Source: J088 sp003695505 [NCBI: Candidatus Dadabacteria bacterium] (GTDB lineage Bacteria > J088). Taken from it: 9,733 nucleotides of DNA. Below, piece after piece: positions 1 to 6,097 of this stretch. Position 1 is the stretch's first letter; every line of letters begins with the position of its first letter. The position numbers and the translations under genes were made by a program. The notes below the pieces were generated by a model, which made no database searches, was not told the origin of the DNA, and worked only from the letters and a program-made list of their open reading frames with translations. The stretch covers positions 1 through 9,733 of the forward strand of contig RFIY01000136.1 in the NCBI GenBank assembly GCA_003695505.1, given 5' to 3'.

Positions 1-18
1 AAAGGTTGGTTCCAGTCC

Positions 19-489
19 ATGCCACGCAAGGCAACATTTTCAGAGAAACAGCTCGCGGAGTTCCGTGCGAATCTCGAGCAGATGCGCAAGGAAATCCAGC
101 AAAGCATCCAGGCACGCCTGGCCTCGAAGCGAGATCTTGAGATCAAGGACATCGGTGATTCCTTCGACAGTGCCTCGGAGGGGCGCGAGCAGGAATTCGG
201 CTATCTGATGAATACCCGCGATCGCGAGAAGATGATGAAGATCGCGGATGCGCTGCGGCGGCTCGATGCCGGCGAGTACGGTATCTGCGAGGAATGCGGG
301 GAACCGATCGGCGTCAAACGCCTCAGGGCGATGCCGTTTGCGACGCTTTGTCTGCGCTGTCAGGAAGAAGAAGAGGAAATGACGGCGTTGCAGCGGGAAC
401 GGCAACTCGAAGAGGACGAGCAGCAGTACTTCGAGCTCGCCGAGTCCGAACTCGGCGAGGGGGGGATGGACGACGACTTCGAGGAGTAG
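19..489 (+). CDS. DksA/TraR-family RNA polymerase regulator with C4 zinc finger and acidic tail
   Basis: Seen: 156 residues. The N-terminal half (about 8-80) is charged and heptad-like, as expected for the coiled coil that enters the RNA polymerase secondary channel. The tip motif DxxDxA is present as D47-S-F-D50-S-A52. A four-cysteine zinc finger follows (C90-E-E-C93 and C111-L-R-C114), with the family-typical GEYGICEECGEPIG stretch. Known: DksA-family proteins bind the polymerase secondary channel and, with ppGpp, retune rRNA, amino-acid and stress promoters. Compared with E. coli DksA (151 aa), about 25-30 N-terminal residues are missing and the part after the last Cys is longer (42 residues) and very acidic, ending DDDFEE. 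It could be the main DksA or a paralogue, so no symbol is given. Only 18 bases lie upstream in the window and no good Shine-Dalgarno is visible there. Its transcript probably stops at the hairpin 30 bases downstream. It converges on the minus-strand exported-protein unit. Confidence 0.93.
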   Translation: MPRKATFSEKQLAEFRANLEQMRKEIQQSIQARLASKRDLEIKDIGDSFDSASEGREQEFGYLMNTRDREKMMKIADALRRLDAGEYGICEECGEPIGVKRLRAMPFATLCLRCQEEEEEMTALQRERQLEEDEQQYFELAESELGEGGMDDDFEE

Positions 490-518
490 TCGCCTCGCTC
501 AACGCCGACGACGTTACT

Positions 519-548
519 CGCCGCGTCTTTCGGGATGCGGCGTTTTTT
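519..548 (+). terminator. Intrinsic terminator of the DksA-family gene
   Basis: Arms 519-527 and 534-542 form a 9-bp stem: six perfect G-C pairs at the base (CGCCGC with GCGGCG), then one G-T wobble, T-A and C-G. The loop is six bases, and six Ts follow at 543-548. The stop codon is 30 bases upstream. There is no matching T-run on the other strand, so it should act only on plus-strand transcripts. It does not obviously terminate the convergent minus-strand gene, which ends at 609. Confidence 0.85.
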
Positions 549-608
549 GTGCCATTCTGTTGGCGCGGAAAGCCACCCTCGAACAGCCGGATGAACGACG
601 CGCGCGTG

Positions 609-2918
609 TCAGCCCCCGCCGGCGAACGAGAGCAGATCCGTCAGCGAGAAGTTTTCGTTGAACCAGTTCGCGGCCTCGATCATCGCGCGATGCGCGGTGT
701 AGAGATCTGCCGGCGCGTAGTCCGAAAAACCCGATGGATCGCCGGGACAGGCCAGAGACGACGGAATCTTGACGTACATTGCCCCATTGAATGAGGGGTT
801 CTGCAGATACAGGTACATCAGTCCCGGCGACGAACCGAACAACAGGTTCATGACGCCGGATTCGGCCTGATCCTGCGGCGCCTCGCAGTCAGCCGGCAAA
901 GGAGCTGGTGGTCCGTCGACGAAAAAGGTCTGCGGGACTTCGCCGAGATCCGGGTCGAGCGGAAAGCGGAATGTGTACGCGCTGACGCCGGCTCTGAAGT
1001 GGGTCGTATCTCCGGTCGTCTGCCAAGCGTACTGTGTCGTTTCCGAAGGCGCGATCTCTTCTTCGATGATGAATTCATTGACGTTGATCGACGCGCCCTG
1101 TGGCGTCGTAGCGGTCGCGACTTCCCAGTAAGGCAGGATCGCCCGTAGTGGCAACGGCGAAGGCCCGGCTGGATCGGTGTCAGGGCGGTACGCCAGTCCC
1201 TTGCCAAAGTCAAACGCCAGCACATCGGGGAAGGGGTCAGACCCGAAAAAGAATGTTGCGCTGATGATCGGTTGGAGGTCGATCATGCGGAATAACTGTG
1301 TCTGAACCGTCGGATCGTCGACAGACGCGAACTGATCGCGGAGCGTCGAGATTGCCTCGCCGAGCGCAACGACGAATTCGTCGGATGGGATCGTCTGCTG
1401 GGTAATTTGCGGCAGCAACAGCCGAATCACGTCCTTGATGCCGTCAAGGTCTCCAGGATTTATACCAGCAAGTTCGGCAATGGCATCCGGGATCTTCAGT
1501 TGAATGTCTTCCTCGATGCTGAAGCCGATGCGATCCCCGCGATTCAGGACGCCGTCGTTGTTCTGATCATCGAAAATGAACGAGTACTCCGCGAGAATTT
1601 CATCGAGATCAATCCGGCCACCATGGCGTACCGTACGACGGACGAGACTCTCAGGCAGGGGCGCCATCGCGCCAAATGACGCAGCTAGCGCGTTGTCGAC
1701 CTGGCGGATGAATGGTTCCCAGCGGTTTTCGTCACGGTCGAATGTTCTCGGATCATCCATCAGAAACCCAAGCCGGCGCAGCCAGAAACTGAGCGGTTTT
1801 CCGGTGTAGTTGTCAGCCACGGCGAGCGCGCATTCCCCGGGCGTGTCCACGCGACCGTTCGGGTTGGCATCATCGGCCTCGGCCTCGCGAGCGCTGTCGA
1901 TCGGCTGACCATAGTAGGGACTGGACTGGCTGATGCCCGGTACGTTGACGATCGTGCCACACTCGAGCATGTCGAGCAGGTTGCTGCCGTTGTTGAAGAC
2001 CTTGAGGATCCAGTCGGTAAGCTGGGTCAGTTGGGCGTCGTTGATCGTCAGGTCGTGGGCGGCGACCGACAGCACGATGCCGCGGATCAGTTCTACCACA
2101 AAACGGATCACGCGGGCTTCGGACAGATCCCAGCGCCGTCCGGTGCGAATCTGAATCAACAGCGCGTCCGGATCTTCGAGCAGCTTGCGGTCGGTTGGGT
2201 CGAGGTTCGATCCCAATCGAATCGGCACGCCGGGAGTGGCAAAGGCGTTGGGATTGAAAGCGAGGTTATGATCATTCGTCGCAAGGTACTCGCAGTCCGG
2301 GATCGTTTCGAGGATTTCATGCGCCGCGGCGATGCCGTCGAACGGATCCTCCAAATTGGCGGCGTAGTAATTGGCGATCTGGTCTCCGAAGTCGAGTTCA
2401 TATTCGAGCGACTGGGCGGGCAACAGTTTGGACAGCGAGCTGCTCCCGCCGCTGTCACCATTCGCCAGCGACACGGCACCGCGGATCAATGGGTCGAGCA
2501 GGTCATTGAGGAAGCGCAGCAGCTCCTGCACGTTCCCGATCAGTTGCCCATAGGCGGCGCGGCAAATCAGATCGGAGCGGTTTGCATTGAGCAGGGTTTC
2601 GACCTCGCGCAGCTCATTGCCGGTCAGCGATTGTGCAAAGGCAAGCGCGCGCGCGTAGTTGTCGACGGCGGTTTTGCCGCGGAACGTGTCGATGTTGCGG
2701 TCGCCCTCGGAAATGGCTGCCGCGTAGTCGCAGAGCGCGGTCGCGGCCGTGACATCCGCGAGCGCGGAGAAGCGGCAATTGTCTTCCGGGTCGAGAAAAC
2801 GATTGCAGGCCGATGCCGACAGCCCGATCAGTACGATCGGCAGCCAGCGCCGCACGCGCCGCATCCAGCGTCGGCGTCCAGGCAGGGTCTGAGCGGACGC
2901 GATTGTGTCAGGGCGCAT
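609..2918 (-). CDS. Large exported protein of unknown function, probable lipoprotein, with EF-hand-like loop
   Basis: Family not recognised. Seen: about 769 residues from ATG 2918. The N-terminus has an Arg-rich n-region, a hydrophobic core (LPIVLIGLSASA) and Cys38, which resembles a lipoprotein signal although the -3 residue is Ala rather than Leu. Starting at the internal ATG 2864 would give a more ordinary 19-residue signal, so the start is uncertain. Residues about 50-150 look helical, with a possible solenoid. Around residue 450 lies DQNNDGVLNRGD, which matches the D-x-N-x-D-G...D spacing of an EF-hand or dockerin-type calcium loop. The C-terminal third is richer in beta-type sequence and aromatics and ends AGGG. 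No enzyme motif is evident. The chosen start overlaps the upstream TIG-domain gene by 11 bases (ATGCGCCCTGA), implying translational coupling; a start at 3056 would overlap by 149 bases and puts the signal deep inside. Inference: an envelope-anchored partner of the upstream protein. Confidence 0.82.
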   Translation of the reverse strand: MRPDTIASAQTLPGRRRWMRRVRRWLPIVLIGLSASACNRFLDPEDNCRFSALADVTAATALCDYAAAISEGDRNIDTFRGKTAVDNYARALAFAQSLTGNELREVETLLNANRSDLICRAAYGQLIGNVQELLRFLNDLLDPLIRGAVSLANGDSGGSSSLSKLLPAQSLEYELDFGDQIANYYAANLEDPFDGIAAAHEILETIPDCEYLATNDHNLAFNPNAFATPGVPIRLGSNLDPTDRKLLEDPDALLIQIRTGRRWDLSEARVIRFVVELIRGIVLSVAAHDLTINDAQLTQLTDWILKVFNNGSNLLDMLECGTIVNVPGISQSSPYYGQPIDSAREAEADDANPNGRVDTPGECALAVADNYTGKPLSFWLRRLGFLMDDPRTFDRDENRWEPFIRQVDNALAASFGAMAPLPESLVRRTVRHGGRIDLDEILAEYSFIFDDQNNDGVLNRGDRIGFSIEEDIQLKIPDAIAELAGINPGDLDGIKDVIRLLLPQITQQTIPSDEFVVALGEAISTLRDQFASVDDPTVQTQLFRMIDLQPIISATFFFGSDPFPDVLAFDFGKGLAYRPDTDPAGPSPLPLRAILPYWEVATATTPQGASINVNEFIIEEEIAPSETTQYAWQTTGDTTHFRAGVSAYTFRFPLDPDLGEVPQTFFVDGPPAPLPADCEAPQDQAESGVMNLLFGSSPGLMYLYLQNPSFNGAMYVKIPSSLACPGDPSGFSDYAPADLYTAHRAMIEAANWFNENFSLTDLLSFAGGG

Positions 2919-4824
2919 TGACGGCCTGGATGCAGTAGAGGCGCCCGGGACGCGTGAACGGTACCGTTGCCCAGGCGTAACCCGTGGTCGCGGCGGGGGC
3001 CGGATAGAGGCGCTGGCCGCCGCTGCCCTGGCCGACACCGTCGGTGCGGACGACAACGAGGTTGTCGGTGCCGGGGCTGGTTACCAGCAGGAACGTCGGC
3101 CCGTTGCTCACGGCGACGGCATTGGGGACGAGGGACATCGCGAACGGCGCATCGAACACATCGACGCCGCCAGGTGCGGTCGTGCGAACCTCGAGAATGG
3201 GCGCCACAGGCGCGGTGACCGCCTTGTCGACAATCGCGGTGACTTCGGACGGCACGGTGATTCCGGCCGAAGCGGCGGATACGGCCGCGCGATAGTCGGA
3301 GACTGCCTGGGGTGCCTGGCTGCTCCAGGCGCCGAGAATGTCATTCCAGGTCGCTGCGGTCGTCGAGAACGCGCTACTTTCGAGTCGAATCGCCGCGACG
3401 CGATCATCATCGGCCGCGGACAGGTCGTCGAGCGTCAGCCAGAGCTGAGGGATGACGGTGTTGTTCGTGGTCAGGCGATGCCCGAATGCCGACGAGGTGT
3501 CGAGCAGCATCGCGCGAACGCGCGTGTTCGGAATCGTGATCGTTGCCGTTGTTTCGCTGACCTGCCCGGGGTTGCGCAGGCGCAGGATCACTGCGTCGGT
3601 GGTGGCGCCGCTGACGCGGTTCATCGCAATGTAGACGTCAATCGTCTGGCTGCTGGTGGTCGTAGGTTGCCAGGCGCGGAGGGCGACATCGACCGGGCGC
3701 GCGCCATCCATACCGAGATCGGCAACCTCGGCGCTGCCGTCGGTGACCGACAGTGCGGCCAGCCAGGCCTGCTGATTGACCGCATTGTAGCCGACGGTCA
3801 GCAGGGTGTCGTCGACGAAAGCACCGCCGGTGGGGCGAGCATCCGGGCCAATCAGTCCGACGAGGCTCAACGTGGACCGCGTGCTGTACAGCTCGCCGGA
3901 CAGCAGGGAGACTTCCGCAGAGTCTTTCGCCAGGATCGCGAGCCGGCGGTTCCCCAGTGGGTTGCCGAGGTTTTGCGAGACGATGCGGGTCGGATTCAGT
4001 CCGGTCACGATGTCGGTGGCGAAGCGGGAATACTGGTCGTCAAGCACGAGCGCGCCATCCAGCCCGTCGAACGGGTCGGTCGTCGCGCGTTGTGTCAGCG
4101 AGACGACGGCCTGACCAACGGCGTCGACACGGACATCGTGCAGCGTCAGTTCGACGTCCGACACCGGAATCGAGATCAGATGTGTTTCCTCCTGGTCGTT
4201 CCAGGCTTTGGGCGACAGCGTCGGGTCGGTGCTCGATACAGGACCGACACGCGACAGCCGTACCAGTTCGACCTCATCGTCGTCCTGCAGGATCACGGCG
4301 CCGACAAAGTCGTCGAACGGCACGCAGTCCGCGACGCTGTTTTCTTCCAGGCAGGCGGCCGCTGCTGAGAGGTCTCCGTCGTAAAACGGCAATGCGTTAC
4401 TGGTGCCGCGCCGGTTGACGACCTGAACGGCGACGATCCTGTTGCTCGGGTTGCGTACCGGCGTCAGAAATTCGATCCGATCAAGCTCGGGATTAGAGCG
4501 ATCCGGCCCCCAGAACTTGATGACGCCTGCGGCCGGGTCGATCTGGTCGGCCTGGCGCGCATAGATCTCGATGCCGTCGAACAGGACGTGGGCATCCGGG
4601 TCGTTGAGCGGGTCGAGCAGGTTCGTGCCACTGATGACAACCAGGGTGCCGGGCAGGCCCGCCTGTGGATTGAGTTCGATCAATTCAGGTTCACCGGGTG
4701 CGGGCACACAGCCGAAGAAGTCGCCGCCGGCTCCCTGCAGGGCGCCGATCAACCCGATGGCAAGTATCGAGCGCAGTACATTGCGCACGCGCCTCCGGGT
4801 CGTGGATTGTCTGACTCTGGCCAT
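2908..4824 (-). CDS. Exported protein with N-terminal IPT/TIG domain, possible lipoprotein
   Basis: Seen: 638 residues from ATG 4824. This start is chosen because AGGAGG lies 5 bases upstream (4830-4835); the earlier in-frame ATG at 4884 lacks such a site and would add 20 residues before the signal. The N-terminus is basic (TTRRRVRNVLR), then hydrophobic (SILAIGLIGAL), reaching Cys39 in the context FFGC, a weak lipobox. Residues about 45-145 match an IPT/TIG (immunoglobulin-like, plexin/transcription-factor) fold: PxxGxPGT...ISGTN near the start, a V-x-F-D-G strand, and a G-T-S-N turn near the end. The rest is rich in short beta-type strands with many T, V and D residues, and could be a beta-propeller or further Ig-like repeats; no catalytic motif is seen. 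Known: TIG domains occur in cell-surface and secreted proteins and usually mediate structure or binding. It is first gene of a two-gene unit, with the next gene overlapping its stop. Function unknown. Confidence 0.87.
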   Translation of the reverse strand: MARVRQSTTRRRVRNVLRSILAIGLIGALQGAGGDFFGCVPAPGEPELIELNPQAGLPGTLVVISGTNLLDPLNDPDAHVLFDGIEIYARQADQIDPAAGVIKFWGPDRSNPELDRIEFLTPVRNPSNRIVAVQVVNRRGTSNALPFYDGDLSAAAACLEENSVADCVPFDDFVGAVILQDDDEVELVRLSRVGPVSSTDPTLSPKAWNDQEETHLISIPVSDVELTLHDVRVDAVGQAVVSLTQRATTDPFDGLDGALVLDDQYSRFATDIVTGLNPTRIVSQNLGNPLGNRRLAILAKDSAEVSLLSGELYSTRSTLSLVGLIGPDARPTGGAFVDDTLLTVGYNAVNQQAWLAALSVTDGSAEVADLGMDGARPVDVALRAWQPTTTSSQTIDVYIAMNRVSGATTDAVILRLRNPGQVSETTATITIPNTRVRAMLLDTSSAFGHRLTTNNTVIPQLWLTLDDLSAADDDRVAAIRLESSAFSTTAATWNDILGAWSSQAPQAVSDYRAAVSAASAGITVPSEVTAIVDKAVTAPVAPILEVRTTAPGGVDVFDAPFAMSLVPNAVAVSNGPTFLLVTSPGTDNLVVVRTDGVGQGSGGQRLYPAPAATTGYAWATVPFTRPGRLYCIQAVNAP

Positions 4825-4829
4825 CGTCG

Positions 4830-4835
4830 CCTCCT
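4830..4835 (-). promoter_or_regulatory. Strong ribosome-binding site fixing the start of the TIG-domain gene
   Basis: The minus strand reads AAAGGAGGCGACG immediately before ATG 4824. The AGGAGG core is a full Shine-Dalgarno match with a 5-base spacer. It is among the strongest ribosome-binding sites in the window and decides this start over the ATG at 4884. Confidence 0.8.
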
Positions 4836-4865
4836 TTGGCATCCGGTGCCCTGCTTCGCGCGAAC

Positions 4866-4871
4866 ATTCTA
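4866..4871 (-). promoter_or_regulatory. Candidate -10 box for the exported-protein pair
   Basis: On the minus strand the hexamer reads TAGAAT, five of six matches to TATAAT, 41 bases before the start codon at 4824. This would give a leader of about 35 bases containing the strong ribosome-binding site. No convincing -35 hexamer lies 16-18 bases upstream (the best is about three of six), so it would be weak or activator-dependent. Confidence 0.3.
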
Positions 4872-4930
4872 GCGAAGGATGCACAGGCTGCGCACCCTTT
4901 ATGGCGCACCGTCCCGATCATGTAGCCTAG

Positions 4931-4944
4931 CCGGTCGCGACCGG
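4931..4944. promoter_or_regulatory. Perfect 14-base palindrome in the regulatory gap, possible operator
   Basis: CCGGTCGCGACCGG equals its own reverse complement, and the flanking bases break the symmetry. It lies 107 bases upstream of the TIG-domain start codon, between the CRP-like site and the TAGAAT box. It could be the operator of a dimeric regulator, or a hairpin with a CGCG loop in a leader transcript. No T-run follows on the minus strand, so it is not an intrinsic terminator for the ATPase genes. Confidence 0.4.
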
Positions 4945-4970
4945 TTTGGCCAGTTCAGGCACCAGATGTC

Positions 4971-4976
4971 ATTGTT
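4971..4976 (-). promoter_or_regulatory. Candidate weak -10 box at class II spacing from the CRP-like site
   Basis: The minus strand reads AACAAT (four of six matches to TATAAT). Given a start point near 4964, the CRP-like dyad centre lies at -41.5, the classic class II activator position that replaces the -35 box. The match is weak alone; the spacing is the argument. The leader would be about 140 bases and would contain the palindrome. Confidence 0.3.
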
Positions 4977-4997
4977 GGCCAGGACCTGTCTGGGCGC

Positions 4998-5013
4998 TGT
5001 GATCTGGATCACG
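4998..5013. promoter_or_regulatory. CRP/Vfr/Clp-like binding site
   Basis: The plus strand reads TGTGATCTGGATCACG. It matches the E. coli CRP consensus TGTGATCTAGATCACA at 14 of 16 positions, with perfect GTGATC and GATCAC arms around TG. It straddles the stop codon of the second ATPase gene (5009-5011) at the start of the 184-base gap, so it most likely acts on the exported-protein pair downstream on the minus strand. Known: CRP-family proteins of gammaproteobacteria (CRP, Vfr, Clp) recognise TGTGA-N6-TCACA. Confidence 0.55.
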
Positions 5014-6097
5014 CACCGCCCCCGGGCCGTTCGAGTGCCTCGATGATGCCGGTCAGGCCTTCGATGCTATGAATGTCGGCATCAAAGACGGGCACCCGAT
5101 GAACCGGTACGCCGGCGCTTTGTTGCAGGCGGTCAATCGCGTCGGTCTGTTCGCGGGCGACCCGTTCGAGCTTCGCCGTCCAGTCCAGCAGGCGCACCAG
5201 CAGGTCGTCTTCGCTGGCCGTCGGCAGCGGCCCGGTGCCGAGTACCGGCCTGAGCCAGCGGTTGACGACAAAGGCGGAGACGGCAATGCGCAATTCGTCC
5301 AGCTTCCGCCGGAAGCGGAGCGCGTCGTCGAGCTGATGCTGATTGGGTCCGGTGACGACGATGAACGTTGTCTGCGGGTCGCGCAGCAGCGCGTCGGCGC
5401 GATCGGATTGTGTGCGGAAGGGTTCGAGGACATCTTCGGTGAGGCGGAAGAAGTCGGCGATCTCGGAAATGACGTTGCCGCCGGTCAACCGTTCCAGCGC
5501 TCGGAAAAAGACATCGGTGACACGGAACAACCCGCGGCCCGCACGCCCACCCACCGAAACGAAAATCTGAATCAGCTTAGAGTCGAAGAACTCCATCAGC
5601 CGCTGCGGCGCGGTGAGGAAGTCCAGTGCGTGGGTCGATGGTGGGGTGTCGAGAATGATCCGGTCGTAGGTGCCTTCGGCGGCGATCTCGGACAGCCGCT
5701 GCATCGATGCATATTCCTGGCTACCGGTCAGCCGCGTCGAGATGTTCTGGTAAAGGCGATTGTCGAGGATGCGCTGTTTCGTCTGCGGGTCCGGGGCATA
5801 GCGCTCGACGACGCGGTTGAGCGTGTTTTCGACGTCGAGCATCATCGCATGCAACGTGCCCTTCGGCGCGAGTCCGGACTCGACGAGTCGTGGCGTGACG
5901 TCTGCGGCCTCGGCGCCGATGCCATCGAGTCCCAGCGCGTTGGCCAGTCGGCGTGCCGGGTCGATCGTCAGCACGAGAGTCCGGTAACCTTCGATGGCGC
6001 TTGCGATGCCGATCGCGGCACTGACGCTTGTCTTGCCGACGCCGCCGCTGCCGCCGACGATGAGGATGCGATGGTTTTCGAGGCCGAGCAGGGTCAT
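5009..6097 (-). CDS. ArsA/GET3-family P-loop ATPase, second subunit (lacks signature lysine)
   Basis: Seen: 362 residues. The P-loop GGSGGVGKTS (15-24) keeps the Walker A Lys22 but has Ser17 where the deviant Walker A of this family has its signature lysine. Switch I is intact (TIDPARRLANALG, D46-P47-A48). Switch II is D150-T-P-P-S-T-H. The stretch LTGSQEYASMQRL (123-135) resembles the second member of tandem bacterial ArsA-like pairs. There is no cysteine anywhere, so neither the arsenite site of ArsA nor the CxxC zinc site of GET3 is possible. Known: the family works as nucleotide-driven dimers that open and close to handle cargo such as membrane-protein tails or metalloids. The gene overlaps the preceding ATPase gene by ATGA (6094-6097), and a GAGG Shine-Dalgarno lies 7 bases before the ATG, so the two are translated together and probably form a heterodimer. 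Cargo unknown; no arsR, arsB or arsC is nearby. Confidence 0.9.
   Translation of the reverse strand: MTLLGLENHRILIVGGSGGVGKTSVSAAIGIASAIEGYRTLVLTIDPARRLANALGLDGIGAEAADVTPRLVESGLAPKGTLHAMMLDVENTLNRVVERYAPDPQTKQRILDNRLYQNISTRLTGSQEYASMQRLSEIAAEGTYDRIILDTPPSTHALDFLTAPQRLMEFFDSKLIQIFVSVGGRAGRGLFRVTDVFFRALERLTGGNVISEIADFFRLTEDVLEPFRTQSDRADALLRDPQTTFIVVTGPNQHQLDDALRFRRKLDELRIAVSAFVVNRWLRPVLGTGPLPTASEDDLLVRLLDWTAKLERVAREQTDAIDRLQQSAGVPVHRVPVFDADIHSIEGLTGIIEALERPGGGA

Noticed and set aside
597-611. GC-rich near-palindrome at the stop of the second exported-protein gene, considered as its terminator
   Set aside because: The arms pair imperfectly and no T-run follows on the minus strand, so there is no support for an intrinsic terminator.
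294-794. A 166-codon open frame on the plus strand overlapping the end of the DksA-family gene
   Set aside because: It starts inside the zinc-finger codons in another frame, runs through the intrinsic terminator and enters the convergent gene, with Arg-rich composition.
2919-3056. Upstream ATG at 3056 for the second exported protein
   Set aside because: It would overlap the TIG-domain gene by 149 bases and place 46 Pro/Arg/Ser-rich residues before the export signal. The ATG at 2918 or 2864 fits better.
2905-4368. A 487-codon open frame on the plus strand, opposite the TIG-domain gene
   Set aside because: The minus-strand frame has a strong ribosome-binding site, an export signal and a TIG domain. 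The plus-strand translation is Arg/Gly-rich and has none of these.
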